Assembly: GCA_016222805.1 (NCBI GenBank) | Contig: JACRQG010000040.1 | Span: forward strand, 30,661-94,660 | Origin: Verrucomicrobiota bacterium | GTDB taxonomy: Bacteria; Verrucomicrobiota; Verrucomicrobiia; Opitutales; Opitutaceae | DNA: 64,000 nucleotides | Reading direction: 5' to 3' | Shown here: one piece after another, positions 25,982 to 34,258 of the stretch | How the letters are laid out: every line of letters begins with the position of its first letter | Position numbering within the stretch: position 1 is the first letter of the stretch | The notes under the pieces: model-generated | Databases searched by the model: none | What the model was told of the DNA's origin: nothing | Seen by the model: the letters and a program-made list of their open reading frames with translations, nothing else | Made by a program: the position numbers and the translations under genes

Positions 25982-27382
25982 ATGCCCCCCGTTGCACCGC
26001 CGCACTCCACCCGCTTCGCCCACGCCGGAGTGTTAGTGCTCACGGTGGCGGTGTTCGCCGGGGTGGTGTTTGCGGTGACCTTTCAGTTGCGGACGGGCCT
26101 TCGGGAGCAGATTCTGCAACGGGAGGCGAGCACGCTGGCCGCAGTCGCGGCGCTGCAGTTGGAGAATCGCGCCGTGGAGTACGGGGAGGTGGCGATGGCC
26201 GAAGTGCCGGGGGCTCTGTTGGTCGCGGTCCTGCGGACGGCGAAGTTCCGAGATGTGGTGGCCGTGCGGGTGTTCGATGCGCGTGGAGTCCTGAATTCGT
26301 CGGACGGAATCGTCGGCGAAATGGAATCGCCGGCCCCGGCGGACTGGCGGCGGGTGGCCGGAGGGGCGAGCTTCGCCCGACTGCACCGGCGTCCGCCACA
26401 GGAAGATCTGTTTTTGGTCCCACCGGGCCAGGAGGAGGACGCGTTTGTCGAGGCCTGGGTTCCACTCCGGAGCGGGCGCACGGGAGCACAGTTGGGGGCG
26501 GCGCAGTTTTGGCTGAAGGGGACTGCGGCCCGCGGCGAGATTCGCGGACACGACCGCCGGCTCTGGCTGCTGGCACTGATTGGCTGGGCCGCCGGTTCGG
26601 CGGTAATCGTCGGAGCGCTCTCCTGGTCGTTTCGCCGTCTGGAAACGGCGAATCGCGAGCTCCGCTCGAGAGGTGCAGATCTGGAGCGGGCCAACCGGGA
26701 ACTCGTGCTGGCCGCAAAGACGTCCGCGCTTGGCACCGTGACCGCCCACCTGATGCACGAACTGAAAAACCCAATCGCTGGCCTTGAGATGTTCGTGGCG
26801 GGCCAGGCAGGGGCGACGGCCGGAAACGGAGGCGATGCCGGCGTGGAACTGGCCGCGGCGTCGGAACTCACTCGCCGCCTCCGTACGATGGTCAATGACG
26901 TGGTAAGCGTGCTGCGCGATGAGCAGTCGGCGGCTACCTTTGAACTTACGTGTGCCGAGGTCGTGGAGCTCGTCCTGGCCAAGGTGCAGGCGGAGGCCAC
27001 CGCGCGCGGTGTGACCGTGCAGGGGACCGGGGCGGCGGAGTTGGCCTTTGCGGGCCGGCGGGCCAACCTGGCGATCCTGGTGCTGCGCAACCTCGCGCAA
27101 AACGCCATCGAGGCCTGTTCGCGGGGCGGGCACGTGCGAATCTCCGGAGGAGAAGGAGAGGGCCGTCGGATCGAATTCGTCGTTTCCGACGACGGGCCCG
27201 GCCTGCCTGATCATGTACGAGCTCGGCTCTTCCAGCCTTGTCAGAGCGCCAAGTCCGGGGGGAGTGGACTCGGTCTGGCGCTCAGCCAGCAGCTGGCGCA
27301 ACAGGCGGGTGGCCGCCTGGAACTGGTGAGCAGCGGCCCACAGGGAACGAGCTTCCGACTTGTGTTGGGGCGTGAGGCATGA
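25982..27382 (+). CDS. Membrane sensor histidine kinase
   Basis: 466 aa from ATG 25982. Two membrane helices (VLVLTVAVFAGVVFAVTF; LWLLALIGWAAGSAVIVGAL) frame a periplasmic sensor domain of about 150 residues. A short coiled coil leads to the phosphoacceptor helix GTVTAHLMHELKNPIAGLEM (His259) and the ATPase domain with LRNLAQNAIEACSRGG, VSDDGPGLPDHVRARLFQPC and GGSGLGLALSQQLA. The HELKNP motif is typical of kinases that pair with NtrC-type regulators, so this is an alternative partner for the interrupted regulator at 22757. No response regulator gene is directly adjacent. Confidence 0.9.
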   Translation: MPPVAPPHSTRFAHAGVLVLTVAVFAGVVFAVTFQLRTGLREQILQREASTLAAVAALQLENRAVEYGEVAMAEVPGALLVAVLRTAKFRDVVAVRVFDARGVLNSSDGIVGEMESPAPADWRRVAGGASFARLHRRPPQEDLFLVPPGQEEDAFVEAWVPLRSGRTGAQLGAAQFWLKGTAARGEIRGHDRRLWLLALIGWAAGSAVIVGALSWSFRRLETANRELRSRGADLERANRELVLAAKTSALGTVTAHLMHELKNPIAGLEMFVAGQAGATAGNGGDAGVELAAASELTRRLRTMVNDVVSVLRDEQSAATFELTCAEVVELVLAKVQAEATARGVTVQGTGAAELAFAGRRANLAILVLRNLAQNAIEACSRGGHVRISGGEGEGRRIEFVVSDDGPGLPDHVRARLFQPCQSAKSGGSGLGLALSQQLAQQAGGRLELVSSGPQGTSFRLVLGREA

Positions 27383-27463
27383 TTCCTGCCCAGCCTGCGA
27401 ATTTCGCGACCAACCATCCGGGCGTATGCCATTGATTGGCTTGTGCATGAGCTTTGCCGCCAC

Positions 27464-29416
27464 ATGGGCCGATGGGTACTTTTGCTGGTGGGGTGCTGGG
27501 CGGGGATAGGCTGGGCCCGTGCCCAGGACGGTACACTCGAGTGGTCGGTAATCCTGCAGGGTTTTGCCTCGTCGTCGCCGGCGTTGAGTCCGGACGGCCG
27601 CACGGTGTATATCGGGGTCGAGACTTCCACGGCGGGGCGGATTGTCGCCATCAATGCGGACGGGTCGCCAAAGTGGAGCGTCGTGCGGCCGGAGGCGGTG
27701 TATTCCTCGCCAGCGGTGGGTCCGGACGGGACCGTTTATGTCGGGGTCGACGATGGAAAACTCTATGCGCTCAACCCGGCGAACGGCGCCATCAAGTGGG
27801 AGTACGACACGCGCACCTTCGTCAGCAGTTCACCGGCGATCGGAGCGGATGGAACCCTGTATTTCGGCGCCGGGGACGCCAAATTGCATGCCGTGTCGCC
27901 CACCGGGGTCGAGCGTTGGTCTTTCCAAACGGGAGATTGGGTCGAGTCGTCACCGGCGGTCGGGACCGATGGTACGATTTACTTCGGTTCCGCGGACAAG
28001 AATGTCTACGCAGTCCGGAGCGACGGAACGGAGAAATGGCGGTTCGCGACGGGTGGCAAGGTGTACTCCTCGCCGGCCATCGGGGTCGACGGAACCATTT
28101 ACGTCGGGTCCGCCGATCAGCGGATGTATGCGATTACCCCGGACGGGGTGAAGAAGTGGGATTTTCTTGCGAACGGCGAGATTGCCGCCTCTCCCGTGCT
28201 GGGCGCTGACGGCACGGTTTACTTCGCGGCGCTGGATGCCAGCTTCTACGCCCTTTCGGGGGAGACCGGGGAGCGGCTCTGGAGGACGAGCCTGAGCACG
28301 AACAGCTACTCCACCGCGGCGGTCCGCGGTGACGGTACCGTGTTGTTCGGGGCGGATGACGGTTTCGTGCGGGCCCTGGACCCCCGGGATGGCGCGGTGA
28401 AGTGGCGCTACGATACCAAGGCGGGTGTCGGCGACTATATCGAGTCGTCGCCGCTCGTGGCGCCGGACGGCTCAATCTACTTCGGGTCGCTGGACGGCCG
28501 TCTGTACAAACTCCGGGGCAATGCCTCTCCGCTCTCCGCCGTTTCCAGCTGGCCCGCGTTTCGTCGGGATGTGGCCCACACCGGCCGCTCCGTCTATGTC
28601 AGCAATGGCGGACGACTGTTGAACCTGGCGAGTCGCGCGCGCGTGGCGGGGGGCGACACCCTGATCGCGGGCTTCGTTGTGGAAGGCGGTGCCGCCCGGG
28701 CCTTCATGGTGCGGGGCATCGGGCCGGCGCTGGCGCAATTTGGCGTGGCTGGATTCATGCCGGATCCACGCCTTGACCTGTTTGCCGGGCAGACGCTCAC
28801 CTACTCGAACGACAACTGGAGTGATGCCGAACCCGGGTCATCACTTGTCGATACGGCGGACGCCGTCGGCGCCTTCCCGCTGCCCCCCGGCAGCCGCGAT
28901 GCTGCGCTCGTCATGCCGCTTCGATCGGGATTGTATTCGGCGCACCTGCGTGCGGCCGACGACCGGGGCGGCGTGGCACTGTTCGAGGTTTATGATGCGG
29001 TCGGTGGCGATCCGGCCAGCCACCTGGTGAACCTTTCACTCCGGGGCCGCGTTGGCACCGGGGAGGATGTGCTGATCGCCGGGGTGGTGGTGGGTGGCGT
29101 GCATCCGACCCGGTTGTTGGTACGGGCTGTCGGTCCGGGGCTGGCGGGATTTGGCGTCCAGGGGATCCTGGCACGTCCCACGATTGAGTTTTACCGGGGA
29201 GCGACGTTGTTGCGTTCGAACACGGGCTGGTCGAGTGAAGGCTTGACCCAAGATTTGGCGAGTGCGGCGGCTTCTGTGGCGGCCTTTCCGCTGGTTCCGG
29301 GCAGCCAAGACAGTGCGATGGTCCTGATGGTCGATCCGGGGCCCTATACCTTGCAGGTCACCGGGGTGGGGGGCTCCATGGGCGAGGCGCTGGCAGAGAT
29401 CTACGTGCTGCGTTGA
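27464..29416 (+). CDS. Secreted PQQ-type eight-bladed propeller protein with C-terminal tandem module
   Basis: The ATG at 27464 opens a signal peptide (MGRWVLLLVGCWAGIGWARA). The 650-aa protein has eight repeats of about 40 residues (to roughly residue 370), each like SSPAIGADGTLYFGAGDAKL followed by a KW-ending strand, forming one eight-bladed PQQ-like propeller. No cofactor-binding or heme motif is present, so it is unlikely to be a dehydrogenase. Two copies of the shared ~130-residue module follow (GRLLNLASRARV...; SHLVNLSLRGRV...), the last ending in AEIYVLR instead of VEVYEVP. It probably works outside the cell. Confidence 0.85.
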   Translation: MGRWVLLLVGCWAGIGWARAQDGTLEWSVILQGFASSSPALSPDGRTVYIGVETSTAGRIVAINADGSPKWSVVRPEAVYSSPAVGPDGTVYVGVDDGKLYALNPANGAIKWEYDTRTFVSSSPAIGADGTLYFGAGDAKLHAVSPTGVERWSFQTGDWVESSPAVGTDGTIYFGSADKNVYAVRSDGTEKWRFATGGKVYSSPAIGVDGTIYVGSADQRMYAITPDGVKKWDFLANGEIAASPVLGADGTVYFAALDASFYALSGETGERLWRTSLSTNSYSTAAVRGDGTVLFGADDGFVRALDPRDGAVKWRYDTKAGVGDYIESSPLVAPDGSIYFGSLDGRLYKLRGNASPLSAVSSWPAFRRDVAHTGRSVYVSNGGRLLNLASRARVAGGDTLIAGFVVEGGAARAFMVRGIGPALAQFGVAGFMPDPRLDLFAGQTLTYSNDNWSDAEPGSSLVDTADAVGAFPLPPGSRDAALVMPLRSGLYSAHLRAADDRGGVALFEVYDAVGGDPASHLVNLSLRGRVGTGEDVLIAGVVVGGVHPTRLLVRAVGPGLAGFGVQGILARPTIEFYRGATLLRSNTGWSSEGLTQDLASAAASVAAFPLVPGSQDSAMVLMVDPGPYTLQVTGVGGSMGEALAEIYVLR

Positions 29417-29507
29417 ATTCGGAGCCGCGGCCGATGGCGGGAATGGCAGCAAGGGGGGGGCGGTGGGAGGCTGAAAAACCCGCCGGGCCGGGGCCGGGAA
29501 ACTGCTT

Positions 29508-29538
29508 GCCAGTGCGCGGGCGGCGCGTGGACACTGGC
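29508..29538 (+). promoter_or_regulatory. Hairpin in leader of the RGG-protein gene
   Basis: GCCAGTG (29508-29514) pairs with CACTGGC (29532-29538); inside, CGCG (29515-29518) pairs with CGCG (29524-29527). It lies in the 188-base gap before the RGG-protein gene. Confidence 0.35.
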
Positions 29539-29575
29539 ACCCCACGTTTGAGCCTCTGACACCCAGCCAACCTTC

Positions 29576-29595
29576 GCGGGCTCCCGCCCGCTTTT
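29576..29595 (+). terminator. Intrinsic terminator or attenuator just before the RGG-protein start
   Basis: GCGGGC (29576-29581) pairs with GCCCGC (29586-29591) and is followed by TTTT (29592-29595). It ends only nine bases before the ATG at 29605, so it either ends the upstream transcript or attenuates the downstream gene; no normal ribosome binding site fits between. Confidence 0.5.
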
Positions 29596-29604
29596 ACGGA
29601 CGAT

Positions 29605-31635
29605 ATGGACGACAACGCCTCCAAGGAAAATCCGCCGCCGGATTTCAACAAACTCGACCTGAGCCAACTGCAAGGCTTCAGCTTCGGCACGCAATGGACC
29701 CAAGAGAAGCCATCGGCGCCTGAGCGCGGAGACCGAGCGGGTGGCGAGCGGGGGCGGCGCGATGAAGGGCGCGAAGGGGGCGGTTTTGGGGCGGATCGGA
29801 GAGACCGGCGGGCATTCCGTCGGCCCGCGGGACCTGGAGGAGGCGAAGGAGCCGGAGCGCCAGCTGGTGGCGGTGAAACCGGTGGTCCAGGCCGTCGGGA
29901 GTTCGGAGGCGAGCGGCGGCCGCGGCAGGGAGGGGATTTCCGGGGAGGGCCACGTCGGGAAGGTGGCCCCGGAGGCGCGGGAGAACGCGGCCCGCGGTTT
30001 GGCGGCAGTCAGCCCGGATTCGGCGGCCGTGGTGGTTTCGAGCGGGGCCCTTACGAGAGTCCCTATTATCTCGCGACGTTCTACCCCGAGGACTCCAGTT
30101 TCAACACCTTGGTGCAGACCATCCGGAAGTCGTGTCGCACGGTGGAGCTGTTTGAGATCGCGCGGACCGTCGTGGCGAAGAATGACCGTTTTGTGGTCGT
30201 GCTCAGCCACCGTCCTCCAACTGCGCCCGCCGCGCCGGCCGGCGCGGCAGCGCCAGAACCAGCCGCAGCGGCGAAGTCACCGAAGCCCGTGTTCCATGTG
30301 GCCGTGCCGGACGGCATTCCCTTCGATTCCGACGATGCGGCGGTGGCACACGTACTTGGGAAGCATCTCGACAAGTTCTTCGACACCGCCGAGGTCGAGG
30401 TCGACCCGCCCAAGGGCAATTTCCAGGTCATTAACAAGTGCGGGGTGACAGGCGAGTTGTTGGGGCCGCCCAACTACCATCGTTACAACCAAATCGTCCA
30501 GCAGCACTACGCGGCGCGGATCGGCTCCCGGATGGCCATGGAGTCCTTCCGTAGCCGCATCGAAACGGTGCGGGATCCCGAGGTCGTCAACCTGTGGCTG
30601 GCGAAGATGAAGAAGACGACGCGGTACACGTGGAAGCTGGCGGTCCCGGGTGTTCCGGCGGCCCCGGTGGAGGCACCCGCGGAAGGGGCGGCGGAAGCGG
30701 CGCCCGCGCCGGCTCCCGCGGTCGTGCCGACGTTTGACACGTTGGAGGATGCCCGGACCTATCTGCTCTCCCAGGCTCGCGACAAGGTGGTGCGGACCAC
30801 GGAGTCTGCGCGGTTCCACGGGAAGTTGCTCGAGACGATCCCTCCGGGAGAGGTGCGACGGGCCGTTGAGGGTGCGCTGGAGCGCCAGCGACGCTTCCCG
30901 CTCGATACCGCCAACGCCCTGCGCGGCCGCCTGCGGCGCGAGCACTTCACGATCTTCAAGAAGGGTTCGAAGGGGGTCTCGTACGTTTGTGCGGTGAAGC
31001 GCAAGTTCCGCGTGCCGGGCCAGACCTTTGCCGACAGCATTGGCGCACTAATTGCGTTCATCGAGGCCAACCCGATGGTGCGCGCCAGCGAGCTCTCCTC
31101 GAAGTTCCTCGGGATTGCAAACGTCCCCGCCGCGAAGCCGGTTGCGGAAGCCACGACTCCGCCCGCGGCCGAGTCAACTCCCGTGTCCGAGGGGGCCGCA
31201 GTGTCGGCGGTTCCGGCCGAGGCCCGACCCGAAGCCGTGCTCACCCTCGAGGATCGTGCCAAGCTCTCCCGCCTGCAGGGAGACCTGATGTGGCTTGTCC
31301 GCGAAGGTTACGTGACTGAGTTCATCGACGGCCGTCTCTTTGCCCCGCCTCCCATGGTCGAGGCGCGGAAGAAGGAGATCGAAGGCGAAGAGCACGATCC
31401 CGAGAATTTCCCCGAGGCGCCTCCCGCAACCGCGCCGGCTGCGGCTGCGCCGGCCGTGGAACCGCCTCCAGCACCGGAAGAATCCACGGCGGCGACGACG
31501 GAGGTCCAGGCGCCAGCCGAGCCACCTGCGGCCACGTCGAGCGCGACCAGCGAGGCGGCCCCGGCGACTGAGACTCCGTCGACCCCGGACCTTCCGGAGT
31601 CGGCGGCTGGTCCCGAGAAGCCCGCGGGAAGCTGA
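29605..31635 (+). CDS. RGG-rich protein of unknown function
   Basis: A 676-aa protein starting MDDNASKENPPPDFNKLDLS. Residues about 35-150 are a disordered Gly/Arg-rich region with many RGG/RG steps (RGPRFGGSQPGFGGRGGFER). A folded part follows (YESPYYLATFYPEDSSFNTL; GPPNYHRYNQIVQQHYAARI; FRSRIETVRDPEVVNLWLAK) and a C-terminal helical region (EDRAKLSRLQGDLMWLVREG) that looks winged-helix-like, then a long Ala/Pro/Glu-rich tail. RGG boxes usually bind RNA, so a nucleic-acid role is plausible. I know no named family. No signal peptide: cytoplasmic. A terminator-like hairpin abuts its start. Confidence 0.75.
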   Translation: MDDNASKENPPPDFNKLDLSQLQGFSFGTQWTQEKPSAPERGDRAGGERGRRDEGREGGGFGADRRDRRAFRRPAGPGGGEGAGAPAGGGETGGPGRREFGGERRPRQGGDFRGGPRREGGPGGAGERGPRFGGSQPGFGGRGGFERGPYESPYYLATFYPEDSSFNTLVQTIRKSCRTVELFEIARTVVAKNDRFVVVLSHRPPTAPAAPAGAAAPEPAAAAKSPKPVFHVAVPDGIPFDSDDAAVAHVLGKHLDKFFDTAEVEVDPPKGNFQVINKCGVTGELLGPPNYHRYNQIVQQHYAARIGSRMAMESFRSRIETVRDPEVVNLWLAKMKKTTRYTWKLAVPGVPAAPVEAPAEGAAEAAPAPAPAVVPTFDTLEDARTYLLSQARDKVVRTTESARFHGKLLETIPPGEVRRAVEGALERQRRFPLDTANALRGRLRREHFTIFKKGSKGVSYVCAVKRKFRVPGQTFADSIGALIAFIEANPMVRASELSSKFLGIANVPAAKPVAEATTPPAAESTPVSEGAAVSAVPAEARPEAVLTLEDRAKLSRLQGDLMWLVREGYVTEFIDGRLFAPPPMVEARKKEIEGEEHDPENFPEAPPATAPAAAAPAVEPPPAPEESTAATTEVQAPAEPPAATSSATSEAAPATETPSTPDLPESAAGPEKPAGS

Positions 31636-31938
31636 GGCCCCTGGGCGCCGCGCCGCTTCGTACGGGGGGCGTTAATTGCCTCCTCGCATCCGTTGCGCCA
31701 CCGCACTTCGGCGGTCCGAGGCGGCAAGGATTCCTGCCTGGCTTGAGGGATCGGGCCGCCTGAAGGCTTCGCCGCTGGGGAGTGTTCGCTCTCCAGTTTT
31801 CCCCGGGACCTTCGTTGGGGCACCGTGATCGCGTGGGAGTGTAACGGAAACGTGGATTCACGGGGGCCCCGCGTTCACGGTGTTTAAGCACCGCCACGCC
31901 ATGGGGGCGGCCGGCGACTGCCGCGGGCCCGAGGGAGA
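31636..31938. other. Intergenic stretch without recognisable genes
   Basis: About 300 GC-rich bases between the convergent RGG-protein and tsaE genes. No open frame with family similarity, tRNA or clear terminator was seen. The small hairpin ACCGC/GCGGT near 31700 is the only structure I noticed. Confidence 0.5.
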
Positions 31939-32406
31939 CTAGCTGGACCGGGCTCCCGTTGGTGGCCAGTTCAGCAAACGGATGGTGTGCCGGCCCGGGC
32001 TGGCGATCCCGAGTTCGAGATGCCAGGTGCCGGTGGGCAACCACGCCGCGATCTTCTCCGGCCACTCGACGGCGAGACACCAGGGCGAGATGAGAAAGTC
32101 GGCCAGGAGAAGATCCTCGACCTCCTGCGCAGACTCCAGGCGGTAGGCGTCGAGGTGCAGCAGGGTCGTCGGGCCGCGATGCAGGGAAAGGATGTTGAAG
32201 GTCGGGCTGGTGATGGCGTCCCGGATCCCCAGCCCATGGGCCAGGCCTTGGACGAAGGTGGTTTTGCCCACTCCCAAGTTCCCGTGGAGAGCCAGGGTCG
32301 AGTCGGGCGGGAGGGCCTTGGCGAACTCCGCGGCCAGGGCGCGCGTCGCTCCGGCTGTTTCGCCGGTGACTCCTCGCGCGAGTTTATCGAAAATGCTCGT
32401 AGCCAC
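31939..32406 (-). CDS. tsaE: tRNA threonylcarbamoyladenosine biosynthesis ATPase
   Basis: The GTG at 32406, inside the 3' end of thiL (overlap about 23 bases), gives 155 aa, the normal TsaE length; upstream in-frame starts lie deep within thiL and match nothing. The Walker A loop is LHGNLGVGKTTFVQGLAHGL, followed by TSPTFNILSLH (switch), LLHLDAYRLESAQEVEDL and AVEWPEKIAAWLP, all TsaE signatures. TsaE works with TsaB, TsaD and TsaC to make t6A37 in ANN-decoding tRNAs. Neither tsaB nor tsaD is adjacent here. Confidence 0.93.
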   Translation of the reverse strand: MATSIFDKLARGVTGETAGATRALAAEFAKALPPDSTLALHGNLGVGKTTFVQGLAHGLGIRDAITSPTFNILSLHRGPTTLLHLDAYRLESAQEVEDLLLADFLISPWCLAVEWPEKIAAWLPTGTWHLELGIASPGRHTIRLLNWPPTGARSS

Positions 32407-33313
32407 TGTAGTCGGCGAGGAGGAAGGACGCCTGGCCGCGCGACCCGGCGGGGGCGAAACGCCCGATGCAAGTGAGGCGGGTACGGGAAAAGCGATCGCG
32501 CCAGGCCTGTTCCAGGCGGGATCGATCGGCGCGATGATTGACGGCCAGAAGAAGTTCGTAGTCTTCACCGTCGGACAGAGCCTCGCGGACCGTAGCGCCG
32601 GCGCGGCGCGGGAGAACACCGGTATCGATGCTGGGACGAGCGCCTCGGGGGGTCAGTGCGCCGAGATCCTTGGCCAGCCCGTCGCTCACATCCATCATCG
32701 CCCGCACTTCGGGCCGGCGAGCGAACCAGGCGCCCTCCTCAAGGCGCGGGGAGAAGCGGTAGTGATGTCCCGAGGCCCGGCTGCGTCCAAGCAGGCCGGT
32801 GACGTAGATCCAGTCGCCGAGGCGCGCGCCCGAACGGGTCAGTACCCGTGGTCCGGTGGCCTCGCCGAGCAGGGTAAGGCTGGCGGCGACAGTGTTCCGG
32901 CCTTCGGCGACATCCCCCCCGACGATGGCCACGTGGTAACGCCGGGCGGTCGCGGCGAGGCCGCGGTAAAAGAGCTCGATCCAGCGCCGGCTCGTGCGGC
33001 CATCGAGGGTGATGGCAAGCACTGCGGCCACCGGGCGACCACCCATGGCGGCGATGTCACTCAGATTGCGCTTGAGGAGCTTGGCGCCGACTTCGCGCGG
33101 GGGCACGGAGTCGTCGAAGTGACGACCGTAGATGACCGGGTCGACCGTGACGAGCTGGCGTCCGCGGGACGGCGGGAGCACCGCGCAGTCGTCGCCGATG
33201 CCAAAGGGCGCGCGCGGGGAGACCGCACCCAGCCAACCCCGGATGGCGGCGATGAGCTGGGTTTCGCCCCAAGCGGCGACGGATTCGGCGGGCTTCCGGG
33301 TGAATGGGGACAC
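32384..33313 (-). CDS. thiL: Thiamine-monophosphate kinase
   Basis: 309 aa from GTG 33313. Motifs: FGIGDDCAVLPPSRGRQLVT (Mg/ATP), LLKRNLSDIAAMGGRPVAAV, VAIVGGDVAEGRNTVAASLT, RPEVRAMMDVSDGLAKDLGA and SDGEDYELLLAV, the complete ThiL/PurM-type set. It phosphorylates thiamine monophosphate to the active diphosphate. It starts 11 bases after the CPBP protease gene ends and overlaps tsaE, so these three are one operon. Confidence 0.95.
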   Translation of the reverse strand: MSPFTRKPAESVAAWGETQLIAAIRGWLGAVSPRAPFGIGDDCAVLPPSRGRQLVTVDPVIYGRHFDDSVPPREVGAKLLKRNLSDIAAMGGRPVAAVLAITLDGRTSRRWIELFYRGLAATARRYHVAIVGGDVAEGRNTVAASLTLLGEATGPRVLTRSGARLGDWIYVTGLLGRSRASGHHYRFSPRLEEGAWFARRPEVRAMMDVSDGLAKDLGALTPRGARPSIDTGVLPRRAGATVREALSDGEDYELLLAVNHRADRSRLEQAWRDRFSRTRLTCIGRFAPAGSRGQASFLLADYSGYEHFR

Positions 33314-33324
33314 GGTGAGGCGAA

Positions 33325-34158
33325 TCAGGCGGAGATCCCGGTCAGGATCACCAGAATGGTGTTCAGGTTGAACAAGGCATGGGCCACCACGCAGGTGCCA
33401 ATCCGGCCGGTGCGCTCATAGGCGAGCGAGAAGACCACGGCGAGGGCAATCAGGGGCGCCAGGCTCGACAGCCCCTGAAGATTGGACCAGTTGATGTGCA
33501 GCGTCGCGAAGATGAGCGCGGGCAGCAACAACGCCACCAGCCGCGGCACCCGGGTTCGGAGGTAACGAAAGAGGCCGGCGCGGAACACGAGTTCTTCGGC
33601 GAGGGGGGCGACCACCACGGCCAGGAAAATCATCGCGGCGAGCAGCCAGGGGGACTCCGCGTTGGCAAACATGGCGATCAGATCCTGACGGCTGACCGGC
33701 AACCCGACACGCACGAGGACGAACTCCCAGAGATTGGCGACACCGATCAACAGCGGCAGAGAGATCAGGAACGTGGCTCCGCCCGAAAGGAAGTCCCGCT
33801 TCGAGAATGGGGGCTGATCAAACCACTCGCGGCGTTCCACGAGCACGCGGTGGGCGAGCGCCCCCGCGAGCATGCCCAACTGGGCGGCCGCGCCGGCGGC
33901 GACCGTTGCGGCGTCGCCGCGCAGCCCCGCCCAGCGACCGGCCAAACCCGCCCCGGCCGCCCCGAGAAAGCTACAGGTGACCACGAGGAAGAGGAAGACG
34001 AAGAAATCGGGCAGTGCGACCTCCCACTCCGCGAGAGGCGGGCGCGGCTGGGCCGCCCGGGCCTCCGGGCGCAGAACAAACCGCCAAAGCAGGAAGGTCC
34101 CAGTGAGAACCAGGAGCACTTCGGCGGCACCCGCCACGTAGGGAACAACGGAGGACAT
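33325..34158 (-). CDS. CPBP-family (CAAX-type) membrane protease
   Basis: A 277-aa integral membrane protein (several segments such as PDFFVFLFLVVTCSFLGAAG and AAMIFLAVVVAPLAEELVFR). The catalytic EExxxR motif is EELVFRAGLFRY and the second His motif is FATLHINWSNLQ, the hallmark of Rce1/CPBP metalloproteases. In bacteria these cleave membrane proteins or peptides; substrates are usually unknown. First gene of an operon with thiL and tsaE. Confidence 0.85.
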   Translation of the reverse strand: MSSVVPYVAGAAEVLLVLTGTFLLWRFVLRPEARAAQPRPPLAEWEVALPDFFVFLFLVVTCSFLGAAGAGLAGRWAGLRGDAATVAAGAAAQLGMLAGALAHRVLVERREWFDQPPFSKRDFLSGGATFLISLPLLIGVANLWEFVLVRVGLPVSRQDLIAMFANAESPWLLAAMIFLAVVVAPLAEELVFRAGLFRYLRTRVPRLVALLLPALIFATLHINWSNLQGLSSLAPLIALAVVFSLAYERTGRIGTCVVAHALFNLNTILVILTGISA

Positions 34159-34258
34159 TGCAGGGAAAGGACGGCGCGCCGGGACCTCCCGCCTGACAGC
34201 GGAAATCCGGGCTCGAGCCGCGGCTGATTACGGACAGGGCGCGGCGGGATTCAACCTC

